Source of the DNA: Ancrocorticia sp039812645
GTDB taxonomy: Bacteria > Actinomycetota > Actinomycetes > Actinomycetales > Actinomycetaceae
DNA: 64,000 bases
Direction of reading: 5' to 3'
Assembly: GCA_039812645.1 (NCBI GenBank)
Contig: JBDIAV010000001.1
Location: 1 to 64,000, forward strand
How positions within the stretch are numbered: the stretch's first letter is position 1; every line of letters starts with the position of its first letter. The translations under genes and the position numbers were made by a program. The notes below the pieces were generated by a model, which saw only the letters and a program-made list of their open reading frames with translations, ran no database searches and had not been told where the DNA came from. Below are positions 24,582 through 32,769 of the stretch, piece after piece.

Positions 24582-26621
24582 GTGTCCGCGATCTCGATAG
24601 ACGGCAACGTCCATCCCCTCGGTGAACTCACCACCGGAACCGACTTCTACGCCAAGAACCGCACGATTGTTGCGCTGCGCGTCAATGGCGAACTCAAGGA
24701 TCTGGACACCGACCTGACGACGCTGCCAGAGGACGCCGTCGTTGAAGGCGTGGAAATCTCCTCACCCGACGGTCTCAACATTCTGCGCCACTCCGCCACC
24801 CACGTGCTGGCCCAGGCCGTGCAGGACACCTTCCCGGACGTCAACCTCGGCATCGGCCCGTTCATTACCGACGGCTTCTACTACGACTTCGGCAACATCG
24901 ACGCCGTCACCCCGGAGCTGCTGCGCGACCTGCAGAAGAAGATGCAGCGCATCGTCAAGGAGGGGCAAACCTTCCGCCGCCGCGTCATCTCCGAAGAGGA
25001 GGCCGTCGTCGAACTTGCCGACCAGCCCTACAAGTTGGAACTTGTCCAGACTAAGGGCAAGGGCGCCGAGGACGCCTCGGTGGAAGTTGGTGCTGGCGAG
25101 CTGACCATGTACGACAATGTGCGCCGGGGTGGCGACGTGGCATGGAAGGATCTCTGCCGCGGCCCGCACCTGCCCAACACCCGCCTCATCGGCAACGGCT
25201 TCGCGCTGACCAAGGCGTCTGCCGCCTACTGGAAGGGCAACCAGGCAAACGACGGTCTGCAGCGCATCTACGGCACCGCTTGGCCCACCAAGGACGAGCT
25301 GGTCGCCTACCAGACCCGCATCGCCGAGGCCGAGAAGCGCGACCATCGCAAGCTCGGCGCTCAGCTGGATCTGTACAGCTTCCCCGAGGAGATCGGCCCC
25401 GGCCTGGCGGTCTTCCACCCCAAGGGCGGCATGCTGCGCCACATCATCGAGGAGTTCATTGTCAATGAGCACCTCAAGCGCGGCTTCGATCGCGTCTACG
25501 CCCCGGTCATCACCAAGGGCGACCTCTTCCGCACCTCCGGCCATCTCCCGCATTACGCGGAGACAATGTTCCCGCCGATGAACGTGGACGAGGAGCGCGA
25601 CGAGGATGGCACCATCACCAAGGCTGGCCAGCAGTATTACCTCAAGGCCATGAACTGCCCGATGCAGAACCTCATCTATCGTTCGCGTGGCCGCTCCTAC
25701 CGCGAGCTTCCCCTCAAGCTCTTCGAGATGGGCAATGACTACCGTTACGAAAAGTCGGGTGTGGTGCAGGGTCTGACCCGCATGCGCGGCTTTACCCAGG
25801 ACGATTCGCACATCTACTGCACGCCTGAGCAGGCGCCGCAGGTGATTCGTGAGCTGCTCGACTTCTTCAAGGACATCCTCGGCGCCTTCGGACTGACCGA
25901 GTTCTACCTGGAGCTCTCCACTCGCGACACCGAGGGCAAGAACCAGGATAAGTTCATTGGATCGGACGAGGACTGGGCTGTAGCCACCCGCGTGCTGGAG
26001 GATGTCTGTACGTCTTCCGGTCTCGATCTCGTCGCCGACCCCGGCGGCGCCGCCTTCTACGGCCCGAAGGTCTCGGTCCAGGCGAAGGATGCCCTCGGGC
26101 GTACCTGGCAGATGTCCACCGTGCAGTACGACTTCAACATGCCTGAGCGCTTCGACCTGGAGTACACCGCCGCCGACGGCACCCACAAGCGCCCGGTCAT
26201 GATCCACTCTGCCAAGCTCGGTTCCGTCGAACGCTTCATCGGCGTGCTTGTGGAGAACTACGGCGGTTCGTTCCCGGCCTGGCTCTCGCCGGTTCAGGCG
26301 CGCCTCATTCCGGTGGCTGAGGCGTTTGACGGTTACGTCGACGACGTCGCCGCGAAGTTGCGCGCCGAGGGCATCCGCGTCGAGGTGGATCACTCCGATG
26401 ACCGCTTCGGCAAGAAGATCCGCAACGCTTCCAAGGACAAGGTTCCCTTCACCCTCATCGCCGGTGGCGAGGACGTGGAGAACGGCGCCGTGTCCTTCCG
26501 TTACCGCGACGGCCACCAGGAGAACGGCATCGCCGTGGACGACGCCGTTGCGCACATCGTTGACGTGGTTGCTCGCCGCGTTAACGATCCGGCGGGCGAA
26601 CGTATTGCGGCAGGCGAGTGA
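24582..26621 (+). CDS. thrS: Threonyl-tRNA synthetase
   Basis: A 679-residue class II aminoacyl-tRNA synthetase that charges tRNA-Thr with threonine. It has an N-terminal TGS domain (1-65), the editing domain with HSATHVLAQAVQ and the zinc-binding catalytic core including MNCPMQ (Cys ligand), the class II motif RYEKSGVVQGLTRMRGFTQDD and the anticodon-binding domain at the end. GTG 24582 is the start, with AAGGAGA (24571-24577) upstream; the frame is open further upstream but the family starts here. No T-box leader is visible in the short upstream gap. The HIT gene follows 8 bases later. Confidence 0.96.
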   Translation: MSAISIDGNVHPLGELTTGTDFYAKNRTIVALRVNGELKDLDTDLTTLPEDAVVEGVEISSPDGLNILRHSATHVLAQAVQDTFPDVNLGIGPFITDGFYYDFGNIDAVTPELLRDLQKKMQRIVKEGQTFRRRVISEEEAVVELADQPYKLELVQTKGKGAEDASVEVGAGELTMYDNVRRGGDVAWKDLCRGPHLPNTRLIGNGFALTKASAAYWKGNQANDGLQRIYGTAWPTKDELVAYQTRIAEAEKRDHRKLGAQLDLYSFPEEIGPGLAVFHPKGGMLRHIIEEFIVNEHLKRGFDRVYAPVITKGDLFRTSGHLPHYAETMFPPMNVDEERDEDGTITKAGQQYYLKAMNCPMQNLIYRSRGRSYRELPLKLFEMGNDYRYEKSGVVQGLTRMRGFTQDDSHIYCTPEQAPQVIRELLDFFKDILGAFGLTEFYLELSTRDTEGKNQDKFIGSDEDWAVATRVLEDVCTSSGLDLVADPGGAAFYGPKVSVQAKDALGRTWQMSTVQYDFNMPERFDLEYTAADGTHKRPVMIHSAKLGSVERFIGVLVENYGGSFPAWLSPVQARLIPVAEAFDGYVDDVAAKLRAEGIRVEVDHSDDRFGKKIRNASKDKVPFTLIAGGEDVENGAVSFRYRDGHQENGIAVDDAVAHIVDVVARRVNDPAGERIAAGE

Positions 26622-26629
26622 GCTGAGCA

Positions 26630-27211
26630 ATGACGGGGAACGGTGACTGGGGCGACGTCGTCATCGACGAAGCGTCGAACTATCCGGGGGACAAGGACGG
26701 TTTTGGCCGCCTCTGGACTCCGCATCGTGCGGCGTACGTGGGCGGCGATGCAAAGCCCGCAGACGGTACGGCTTCGGAGTGTCCGTTCTGTCGGGTGCCC
26801 ACCGGAGGCGACGCCGAAGGTCTGGTCATCGCGCGTGGAGATACCTGTTTTGCCCTGCTCAATCTCTACCCGTACAACTCGGGCCACGTGCTCATCTGTA
26901 CCTACCGTCACGTTTCGCTCTACCCCGATCTCACGGCAGACGAGCGCATCGAGATGGGGGAGATGACGGCACGCGCGATGTCCGTTATCAAGGCCGCAAT
27001 GAGGCCGCAGGGGTTCAACCTCGGCATGAATCAGGGCGAGGTGGCTGGCGCTGGAATTGCAGCGCACATCCACCAGCACGTGGTGCCGCGCTGGGGTGGC
27101 GACGCCAACTTCCTGCCAATCATTGCGCAGACGAAGGCGGTGCCCGCGATCCTCTCGGACACCCGCGAGCAGTTGGCAACCGAGTGGGAACGGCAGTTCC
27201 CGGCGGCGTAA
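26630..27211 (+). CDS. HIT family protein (AP-4-A phosphorylase-like)
   Basis: A 193-residue histidine-triad protein that hydrolyses or transfers nucleotides from dinucleoside polyphosphates or similar substrates. The triad is HIHQHVVPRW with His146, His148 and His150, and a CPFC pair (Cys51, Cys54) forms half of the usual zinc site. It follows thrS directly, as in most actinobacteria, where the next gene is normally pgsA; here a sugar module lies between. A 22-bp hairpin ends it. Confidence 0.92.
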   Translation: MTGNGDWGDVVIDEASNYPGDKDGFGRLWTPHRAAYVGGDAKPADGTASECPFCRVPTGGDAEGLVIARGDTCFALLNLYPYNSGHVLICTYRHVSLYPDLTADERIEMGEMTARAMSVIKAAMRPQGFNLGMNQGEVAGAGIAAHIHQHVVPRWGGDANFLPIIAQTKAVPAILSDTREQLATEWERQFPAA

Positions 27212-27224
27212 GCGACTACAGAGC

Positions 27225-27272
27225 ATGAAGGTGGCCTGGGTTGGACTCAAGTCCAACCCAGGCCACCTTCAT
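27225..27272 (+). terminator. 22-bp hairpin after thrS-HIT operon
   Basis: A perfect 22-bp stem, ATGAAGGTGGCCTGGGTTGG plus AC and its complement, around a TCAA loop, 13 bases after the HIT stop. The facing gene (ROK kinase) ends at 27349, so the hairpin lies between convergent transcripts. There is no T-run on either side, so it may act as an attenuating or RNA-stabilising hairpin rather than a strict intrinsic terminator. Confidence 0.65.
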
Positions 27273-27348
27273 ATCGAATGGGCAACCATCGGGATTGTAC
27301 GGCAGCCGTCAAGAGTCATACGGACCTCAGACACCCACCCTGCCAGCC

Positions 27349-28335
27349 TCAACTGTCGATGGCAATGAGCGCTGCTCCCAGCGGCGCCACGTCAAGTTCG
27401 GGGGGCACCAGCTCCACCCGGTCAGCCAGATTCATACGGTTGAGGAACGCCGAACCCTGAGCCCGCCGCCGCAACTCCGCGCGCAGCACCTCCACAAGCG
27501 GTTCACCGGCACCGGCAACACCCCCGCCCATGAGAATCGTCGCGACGTCGAGCGTGAGCCCCACCGTTGTCACGGCGTGGGCAACGGCCCCGATCCAGAT
27601 GGAACGTGCGGCGAGTGCATCCTCATCGCCGCGCGCCGCACAAGCAAGCAGATGTTCAGCGGGCTTGGACGCGCCACTCGGATCGCCGCCCCACAGTCGG
27701 TTCAGTGCCTGGCCTGAGGCGTACAACTCCAAGCACCCTCGCTGCCCACACGGGCATTCCGGCCCGTCGGCTACGTAGGGGATGTGCCCGATCTCGCCCG
27801 CGCTGCCCAGTAATCCATGGCGCGGAGTCCCATCCAAAATCAGCCCGACAGCGAGCCCGGTTCCTAGAGAAATCAGCGCGACGTCGTCGTCGACACCCAT
27901 GAGCCGAGCGGAGCCCAAGGTGGCCGCGGTGACGTCGTGCGTGAGGGTGACGGGCACGCCGAATTCGGCGCTGGCCAGGTGAGCCAGTGGAACGTCAGCT
28001 TCAGGCAGTCCCACGTTGACCGCGTGGGATACGGTACCCGCCTGGGACGAGACAATTCCGGGAATGCCGATGCCGATTCGACTAATGTCTTGTGGTCGCC
28101 GTATGCCGTACTGTTCGGCTTCGGGTGCGCGCACGACGTCGTCGACGACCGCCCGCAGCGTAGCGAGCAGGCCCGGAAGCCCGGTGACGTCGGTTGCCCG
28201 CCGTGACGAAGCGATGGCGCCCGCCGCGGAGTAGAGAACCGCGTGAGCCTTGGTGCCACCCACGTCGATGCCTATGACGGCCTCGTTGGGAGCCACGAAA
28301 TGATTCGCCGCCGCGCCGTCGTCGGGCCTCATCAC
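27349..28335 (-). CDS. ROK family sugar kinase
   Basis: A 328-residue ROK-fold kinase that would phosphorylate a hexose, probably GlcNAc or another amino sugar given the neighbouring hexosaminidase. The ATP site IGIDVGGTKAHAVLY is at about 21-35, a catalytic VTLTHDVTAA lies in the middle, and the zinc motif CPCGQRGCLE follows GHIPYV. There is no HTH, which separates it from the ROK repressor upstream. GTG 28335 overlaps the permease stop (GTGA); ATG 28332 is the next choice. Last gene of the minus-strand operon. Confidence 0.87.
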   Translation of the reverse strand: MMRPDDGAAANHFVAPNEAVIGIDVGGTKAHAVLYSAAGAIASSRRATDVTGLPGLLATLRAVVDDVVRAPEAEQYGIRRPQDISRIGIGIPGIVSSQAGTVSHAVNVGLPEADVPLAHLASAEFGVPVTLTHDVTAATLGSARLMGVDDDVALISLGTGLAVGLILDGTPRHGLLGSAGEIGHIPYVADGPECPCGQRGCLELYASGQALNRLWGGDPSGASKPAEHLLACAARGDEDALAARSIWIGAVAHAVTTVGLTLDVATILMGGGVAGAGEPLVEVLRAELRRRAQGSAFLNRMNLADRVELVPPELDVAPLGAALIAIDS

Positions 28336-29183
28336 CCCTTCACCGCCCCGGACACCAATCCAGATGTCATCCGGCCCTGAACAATGAGGAAGAAAATAAT
28401 GACCGGCACCGCGATGATAGTGGACGCGGCCATGACCTGAGCCCAGTCCACCCCGCGATTAACCGAGGCATTGAGGAACTCGCGCAGCCAGAGCGGCAAT
28501 GTTTGGGCACTCTGTTCGGGCAGCGCCACGAGCGCGATGGTGAACTCATTCCACGCCTGCAGGAAGGCGTACACGCCCGAGGCTACGAGACCTGGTGCGA
28601 GCAGTGGGAATGTGATCCGCAGGAAGGCCATCGGACGGGACAATCCATCCACCATCGCCGCTTCTTCGAGTTCGACAGGAACGCCCGCCACGAATCCGCG
28701 AAGCATCCAGATGGTGAAGGGGATGACCGCCGCCGAGTAGAGAATGGTAATGCCGAGAACTGAGTTGAGGCCAAGGACCGGCACCCGATCACCCACGCCC
28801 GACAACATCTTGTATTGGGCGATGAAGAGCCCTTCGGCAGGCAGCATCTGGATCATGAGGATTGCCAGGATGAACGACTTACGGCCGCGGAAACGGAAAC
28901 GTGAGATCGCCAACGCGGCGAGGAAAGCGAGAACCAAGACGACGAACACGGTAAGCAGTGTGATTGCCAGGCTCATTTTTAATGCTGGGAAGAATCCGGG
29001 GTCTGTCACCGCCCGGCGGAAGTTGGAGAGAGTTGCATTTGTGGGGAGAAACGACGGCGGCATTTGGCGCAGTCGCGCATTTGGCGTCAGCGCGGACAGC
29101 AGCATCCAATACACCGGGAAGACCCAAATGAGGGCAACGACGACGCCAAGCAGGTCCTGTGCGAGTTTAGTCAGTTTTTTCAT
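28332..29183 (-). CDS. Sugar ABC transporter permease (MalG type)
   Basis: A 283-residue permease with about six helices. The cytoplasmic coupling motif is EEAAMVDGLSRPMAFLRITFP. It pairs with the MalF-type permease encoded just upstream (4-base overlap) to form the channel for the sugar captured by the lipoprotein at 30186-31508. No ATPase gene is in the cluster; as in many Gram-positive CUT1 systems a shared MsmK/MsiK-like ATPase elsewhere should energise it. Confidence 0.9.
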   Translation of the reverse strand: MKKLTKLAQDLLGVVVALIWVFPVYWMLLSALTPNARLRQMPPSFLPTNATLSNFRRAVTDPGFFPALKMSLAITLLTVFVVLVLAFLAALAISRFRFRGRKSFILAILMIQMLPAEGLFIAQYKMLSGVGDRVPVLGLNSVLGITILYSAAVIPFTIWMLRGFVAGVPVELEEAAMVDGLSRPMAFLRITFPLLAPGLVASGVYAFLQAWNEFTIALVALPEQSAQTLPLWLREFLNASVNRGVDWAQVMAASTIIAVPVIIFFLIVQGRMTSGLVSGAVKG

Positions 29184-30112
29184 GACTGATCTTCCTTGAG
29201 GAGAACGCGAATATAGGGCCAGCTGATGAAGATCGTCAGGGCGAGAACAAAGAGTGACACGGCTGAGGCCGCTCCAAAATCATGTCGACCCATACCGAGC
29301 TCGTAAATGAAGTTGCCGAGTAGGTTCGTCTCGGCGACGGGAGCGCCGGCGTCCTGCAGGATGCGAATCTGGGCGAAGACCCTCAGGTCCCAGATGAGCT
29401 GGAGCAGCAGAACGATGGAGAGCACGGGGCGAACCATCGGCAGAAGAATGTAACGAAGCTGCTGGGAACGTGAGGCGCCGTCAATCTGGGCGGCCTCGAG
29501 AAGCTCGTCGGGAACCTGGGTAAGGCCAGCGTAAAGCGACAGCGCCACAAAGGGGACAGACATCCAAATAATAATGGCACTGGCTACAACGAAGAATGTG
29601 AGCGGCTGGGAGAGCCAGGCGAAGCGGTCGAAACCGGTGAGCCCCAGGGATGTGAGAAGCCAGTTAACAATGCCGGTGCGGTAGTCAAAAAGCCATCGGA
29701 ACACGGTGACGGCCGCAACCATCGGCATGGCCCAGGCGAGGAGCAAGGCAACCTGGATAGCGATGCGCACGGGGCCGTGCACTGCCCGCATAAGGAGGGC
29801 AAACGCCAAGCCGATGAGCACGGTGACAATCGCGTTGAAGAAACAGAAGATGAGAGATCGGACGACGACGGCCCACACCGAGTTGTCAGCGAAGATACGC
29901 GCGTAGTTGTCCAGTCCGGCGAAAACGGGTGGCTGGCCGAACTGTTGGGCGAGTCCATATTCCTGAAGGGAGGTCACCACCTGCCAAAAGAGCGGATAGC
30001 CGAGACCTGCGAGTAGCAGGAGAACCGGCCCGGAGAGTAAGAGGAATGGTGTGAGCTGGCGCTTCTTCCGCCGTGGCGCCACTGGCGCCGCACCTGCGGT
30101 TGTTGACTTCAT
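29180..30112 (-). CDS. Sugar ABC transporter permease (MalF type)
   Basis: A 310-residue CUT1 permease with six helices and the coupling motif EAAQIDGASRSQQLRYILLP. ATG 30112 is the start because GGAG lies 8 bases upstream (TTTTGGAGCCCTC); an earlier ATG in frame has none. It follows a hairpin in the gap behind the binding-protein gene and overlaps the next permease gene by 4 bases. Confidence 0.9.
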   Translation of the reverse strand: MKSTTAGAAPVAPRRKKRQLTPFLLLSGPVLLLLAGLGYPLFWQVVTSLQEYGLAQQFGQPPVFAGLDNYARIFADNSVWAVVVRSLIFCFFNAIVTVLIGLAFALLMRAVHGPVRIAIQVALLLAWAMPMVAAVTVFRWLFDYRTGIVNWLLTSLGLTGFDRFAWLSQPLTFFVVASAIIIWMSVPFVALSLYAGLTQVPDELLEAAQIDGASRSQQLRYILLPMVRPVLSIVLLLQLIWDLRVFAQIRILQDAGAPVAETNLLGNFIYELGMGRHDFGAASAVSLFVLALTIFISWPYIRVLLKEDQS

Positions 30113-30121
30113 GAGGGCTCC

Positions 30122-30180
30122 AAAATTGCGGCGGGGTGTGCGGGTGGTATGAACACCCCCACACCCCGCCGTCACAATTT
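30122..30180 (-). terminator. Attenuating hairpin between binding-protein and permease genes
   Basis: CGGCGGGGTGTG (30129-30140) pairs with CACACCCCGCCG (30160-30171), 12 bp perfect, with an inner GGGTG/CACCC stem and an outer AAATTG/CAATTT pairing. Such hairpins after the first gene of sugar ABC operons give more binding protein than permease by partial termination or mRNA protection. A role here is inferred from position. Confidence 0.7.
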
Positions 30181-30185
30181 ACTTG

Positions 30186-31508
30186 TTACTTGCCATTGAG
30201 CATCGGGGTGAGCTTGGTGTCGTACTCGGCTGCGAGAGCCTTGACATCGCCGCCATCCGCGATCTTCTGGAAGAGCTCCTCGTAGACGAAAGCCCCCTCG
30301 ATAGCTGCCCAGCCAGGTGCGGCGGGGGTGAGCTTAGACGCCGCAGCCGTCTCGATCATGGTGGTGGCGAACTTGTCGTCACCGAGTGCACTCACGTACG
30401 TCGAGTTTGCCGGGCCGAGGCCGTTCTCGCCGAGCATGGTCTGGTACTCCTCAGAGAAGATGATGCGCAGCAGATTCTCTGCAAGCTCGGGGTTCTCTGA
30501 CTTAGCCGAGATGGCGATGTTGGAGCCGCCCGCAAATACCGGAGCCACGCCGCCGTCGACACCCGGAAGTGCGAAGATATCGAACTTGGACGCGTCGGCC
30601 ATACCGTCGCGGACGTCCTCGCCGTCGTCGTTCTTCACCATGTCGCCGATGGACCAGCGAGCCCAGCCTGGCGCCATGATGGAGGTGGCTTCGGGTGCGG
30701 CGCCGTCGGTCCCGTCGTTGAGGAAGTCCCAGTAGGCGACATCGCGTTCGGTGGTGGGCAGCAGCGAGGCGCCCGTCACCAGGTCCTGCCACATCTCCAG
30801 GCCCTTGATGGTGTTGGGGTCGGAGAGGGTGGAGGTCCATTCGGTGCCGTCCACGGTGGCCAGCTCGCCGCCGTTAGCAAACACCCAGGAGATACCGTTG
30901 CGCCAGTCCTGGCCTCCCATGGCGAAACCGGACTGCTTGTCCGTCTTTAGCTTCTTGGCGGCGTCGGTGAACTCGGCGAGGGTCGTCGGAACTTCAACGC
31001 CCGCGGCCTTCCAGATGTCTGGGCGGTAGAAAACGTAGCGCGAGCCGAAGTAGTAGGGCAGTGCATACTGCTTGCCATCTACGGTGCCCACATCGACGAA
31101 GGATTGAAGTAAGTCATCCCCGCCCAATTCCTCGTACAGTGGACTGAGATCTCGGAATGCGCCAACGGTGGAGAACGTCGGGGTCTGGGTATTGCCGATT
31201 TCCACCACGTCAGGCGTGTTCTTAGAGTCGGGCAGGGCGGTGGTGAGCTTGGTGACGAGATCGCCCCAGGCCTGTTCCTCAATCTTGAGGGTTGCGCCCT
31301 TGTTCTCCTTTTCGAAGGTGGTTGTGAGGTAGTCGCGCAGCTCATCGGGAGTGTCGGCTCCGGCGAGCCACAGAGTGATGGTTGTGCCGTCTGCCGCGGC
31401 GGACCCGCCGGTGGCGTCGGCAGCTCCGCCGTTGTCAGAGCTGCACGCGGCAAGCCCCAGCATCGACGCCGCAGCGAGCACTGCGGCGAGCCGTCGATGA
31501 TTCTTCAT
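30186..31508 (-). CDS. Sugar ABC transporter substrate-binding lipoprotein
   Basis: A 440-residue CUT1-family binding lipoprotein. It has a signal peptide with lipobox LAAC near residue 22, a Gly/Ala/Ser linker, then the type I solute-binding fold (TTITLWLAGADTPDELRDYL and NTPDVVEIGNTQTP). The cluster context (cytoplasmic hexosaminidase, ROK kinase, ROK repressor) points to GlcNAc, chitobiose or another N-acetylhexosaminide as ligand. AAAGGAAA precedes the ATG. First structural gene after the ROK regulator (20-base gap). Confidence 0.9.
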   Translation of the reverse strand: MKNHRRLAAVLAAASMLGLAACSSDNGGAADATGGSAAADGTTITLWLAGADTPDELRDYLTTTFEKENKGATLKIEEQAWGDLVTKLTTALPDSKNTPDVVEIGNTQTPTFSTVGAFRDLSPLYEELGGDDLLQSFVDVGTVDGKQYALPYYFGSRYVFYRPDIWKAAGVEVPTTLAEFTDAAKKLKTDKQSGFAMGGQDWRNGISWVFANGGELATVDGTEWTSTLSDPNTIKGLEMWQDLVTGASLLPTTERDVAYWDFLNDGTDGAAPEATSIMAPGWARWSIGDMVKNDDGEDVRDGMADASKFDIFALPGVDGGVAPVFAGGSNIAISAKSENPELAENLLRIIFSEEYQTMLGENGLGPANSTYVSALGDDKFATTMIETAAASKLTPAAPGWAAIEGAFVYEELFQKIADGGDVKALAAEYDTKLTPMLNGK

Positions 31509-31528
31509 GGTTGTTTCCTTTCGATAAC

Positions 31529-32677
31529 TTATGCGATACCGAGGCGGCCCGAGAGCACGAGAACGGCGGCACCTTGGAGGGGACCATCGTGCCCGAGTGT
31601 GGAGAGGCGGACTCGGAGTGAGCGGTGCGAGCGGGGAAGAGTCCGCTCGCGGATAGTGGTGTCAGCGGCGGAAAGTAGTGGACCTTCCAACAGTTCGTCT
31701 GGCCCAGAGACGATGACCTCGCTGATATTGAGGGTGGCGACGATAGGGGCGAGAAGTATTCCTAGACGAGTGCCAATGGCGGTCAGGGTCGGTTCGGGAG
31801 TATCGCTCGCCGTAATGACCTTCCGAAGTGCGGGTTCGGAGAGCACTGTTTCGAGGCAACCGCGCCGCCCGCAGGCGCAGAGTTGTGCCGGTCCGAGAGG
31901 AGAATCGGGGCCGTCGCGATCGTCGACGATCGTCACATGCCCGATCTCGCCCGCAGCGTTCTCGCTACCTTGCATGAGGGCACCGGCCGCCACAATGCCT
32001 GCGCCCACGCCGTGACCAATAACGATGCGCAGGAGTCCGTCGCCTTGTGCTCCGCCGAAGGTGTACTCAGCCAGCGCAGCACAGTTGGCATCGTTGGCGA
32101 CGTGGACGGGCAGGGAGAGCCTTTCCTCCAGGATTTGCGCCAACGGCACCCCGTACCAGCCTCGGTTGGGAGCTTGCTCCACTGTTCCATCCGGCGTGAT
32201 GATGCCGGGGGAGGAGACTCCCACACCGAGGATCTGGCAGTCGGCGGTATCGGTAACTTTGTGGCAAAAATTGGTGAGTGAGTCGATTCCGGCATCCCCC
32301 TGAGGAAGGGCGCTTTGCTCCTGGAGCCGATGAACGATGCGGCCGCCGAGGGTGAGAATGGCGCCGGAAAGGACGCCGTCGTTCGTCAGATTGATGGCTG
32401 CGATCTGCCAGGTCTCTTCGGAGAGTCCCACGAGTGTGGCGCGCTTACCGACTTTGCCTGGGCGGTCCTCCCTGCCAAGTTCGATGACGAGGCCTTCGTT
32501 CATGAGGTCCTCAACCAACGCCGACATCGTCACCCGCGTGAGACCGGTGGTTCGTGCCAGTTCCGCGCGGGATTCCGGGCCGGATTGGAAGAGATGCTGA
32601 AGGACAACAGCCCGGTTGTGGGCACGAGCTTCCGTTGGATGTGCTCGGCCCATACGACGCAGATGTTGTGTTCCCAT
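31529..32677 (-). CDS. ROK family transcriptional regulator (NagC-like)
   Basis: A 382-residue repressor with an N-terminal winged HTH (about 18-75, RAELARTTGLTRVTMSALVEDL) and a ROK sugar-binding domain holding the zinc motif CACGRRGCLE. It would sense the imported sugar or its phosphate and control the operon and the divergent hexosaminidase. ATG 32677 has no Shine-Dalgarno sequence and lies right beside the operator-like palindrome, so the mRNA may be leaderless; ATG 32653 is an alternative. Confidence 0.88.
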   Translation of the reverse strand: MGTQHLRRMGRAHPTEARAHNRAVVLQHLFQSGPESRAELARTTGLTRVTMSALVEDLMNEGLVIELGREDRPGKVGKRATLVGLSEETWQIAAINLTNDGVLSGAILTLGGRIVHRLQEQSALPQGDAGIDSLTNFCHKVTDTADCQILGVGVSSPGIITPDGTVEQAPNRGWYGVPLAQILEERLSLPVHVANDANCAALAEYTFGGAQGDGLLRIVIGHGVGAGIVAAGALMQGSENAAGEIGHVTIVDDRDGPDSPLGPAQLCACGRRGCLETVLSEPALRKVITASDTPEPTLTAIGTRLGILLAPIVATLNISEVIVSGPDELLEGPLLSAADTTIRERTLPRSHRSLRVRLSTLGHDGPLQGAAVLVLSGRLGIA

Positions 32678-32700
32678 GTAAGTTAGTTAAGCATACTTAC
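32678..32700. promoter_or_regulatory. Operator-like palindrome upstream of ROK regulator
   Basis: GTAAGT and ACTTAC arms flank an 11-base TAGTTAAGCAT centre, giving a TTAGTTAA-type site like those bound by NagC-class ROK repressors. It sits between the regulator start (32677) and the divergent hexosaminidase gene (32770). A TAGAAT at 32734-32739 could be the -10 of the hexosaminidase promoter. Both roles are inferred. Confidence 0.5.
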
Positions 32701-32769
32701 AATAAATGTGTCATCTGTTACAGCCAAGAGTTATAGAATCGTTGCATCCTCGACTCCGGAAGGATCGCC

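Noticed and set aside
24762..26630. 622-codon open frame on the minus strand opposite thrS
   Set aside because: It is the antisense shadow of a high-G+C coding sequence; thrS is complete and family-supported, and the shadow protein has no recognisable domain.
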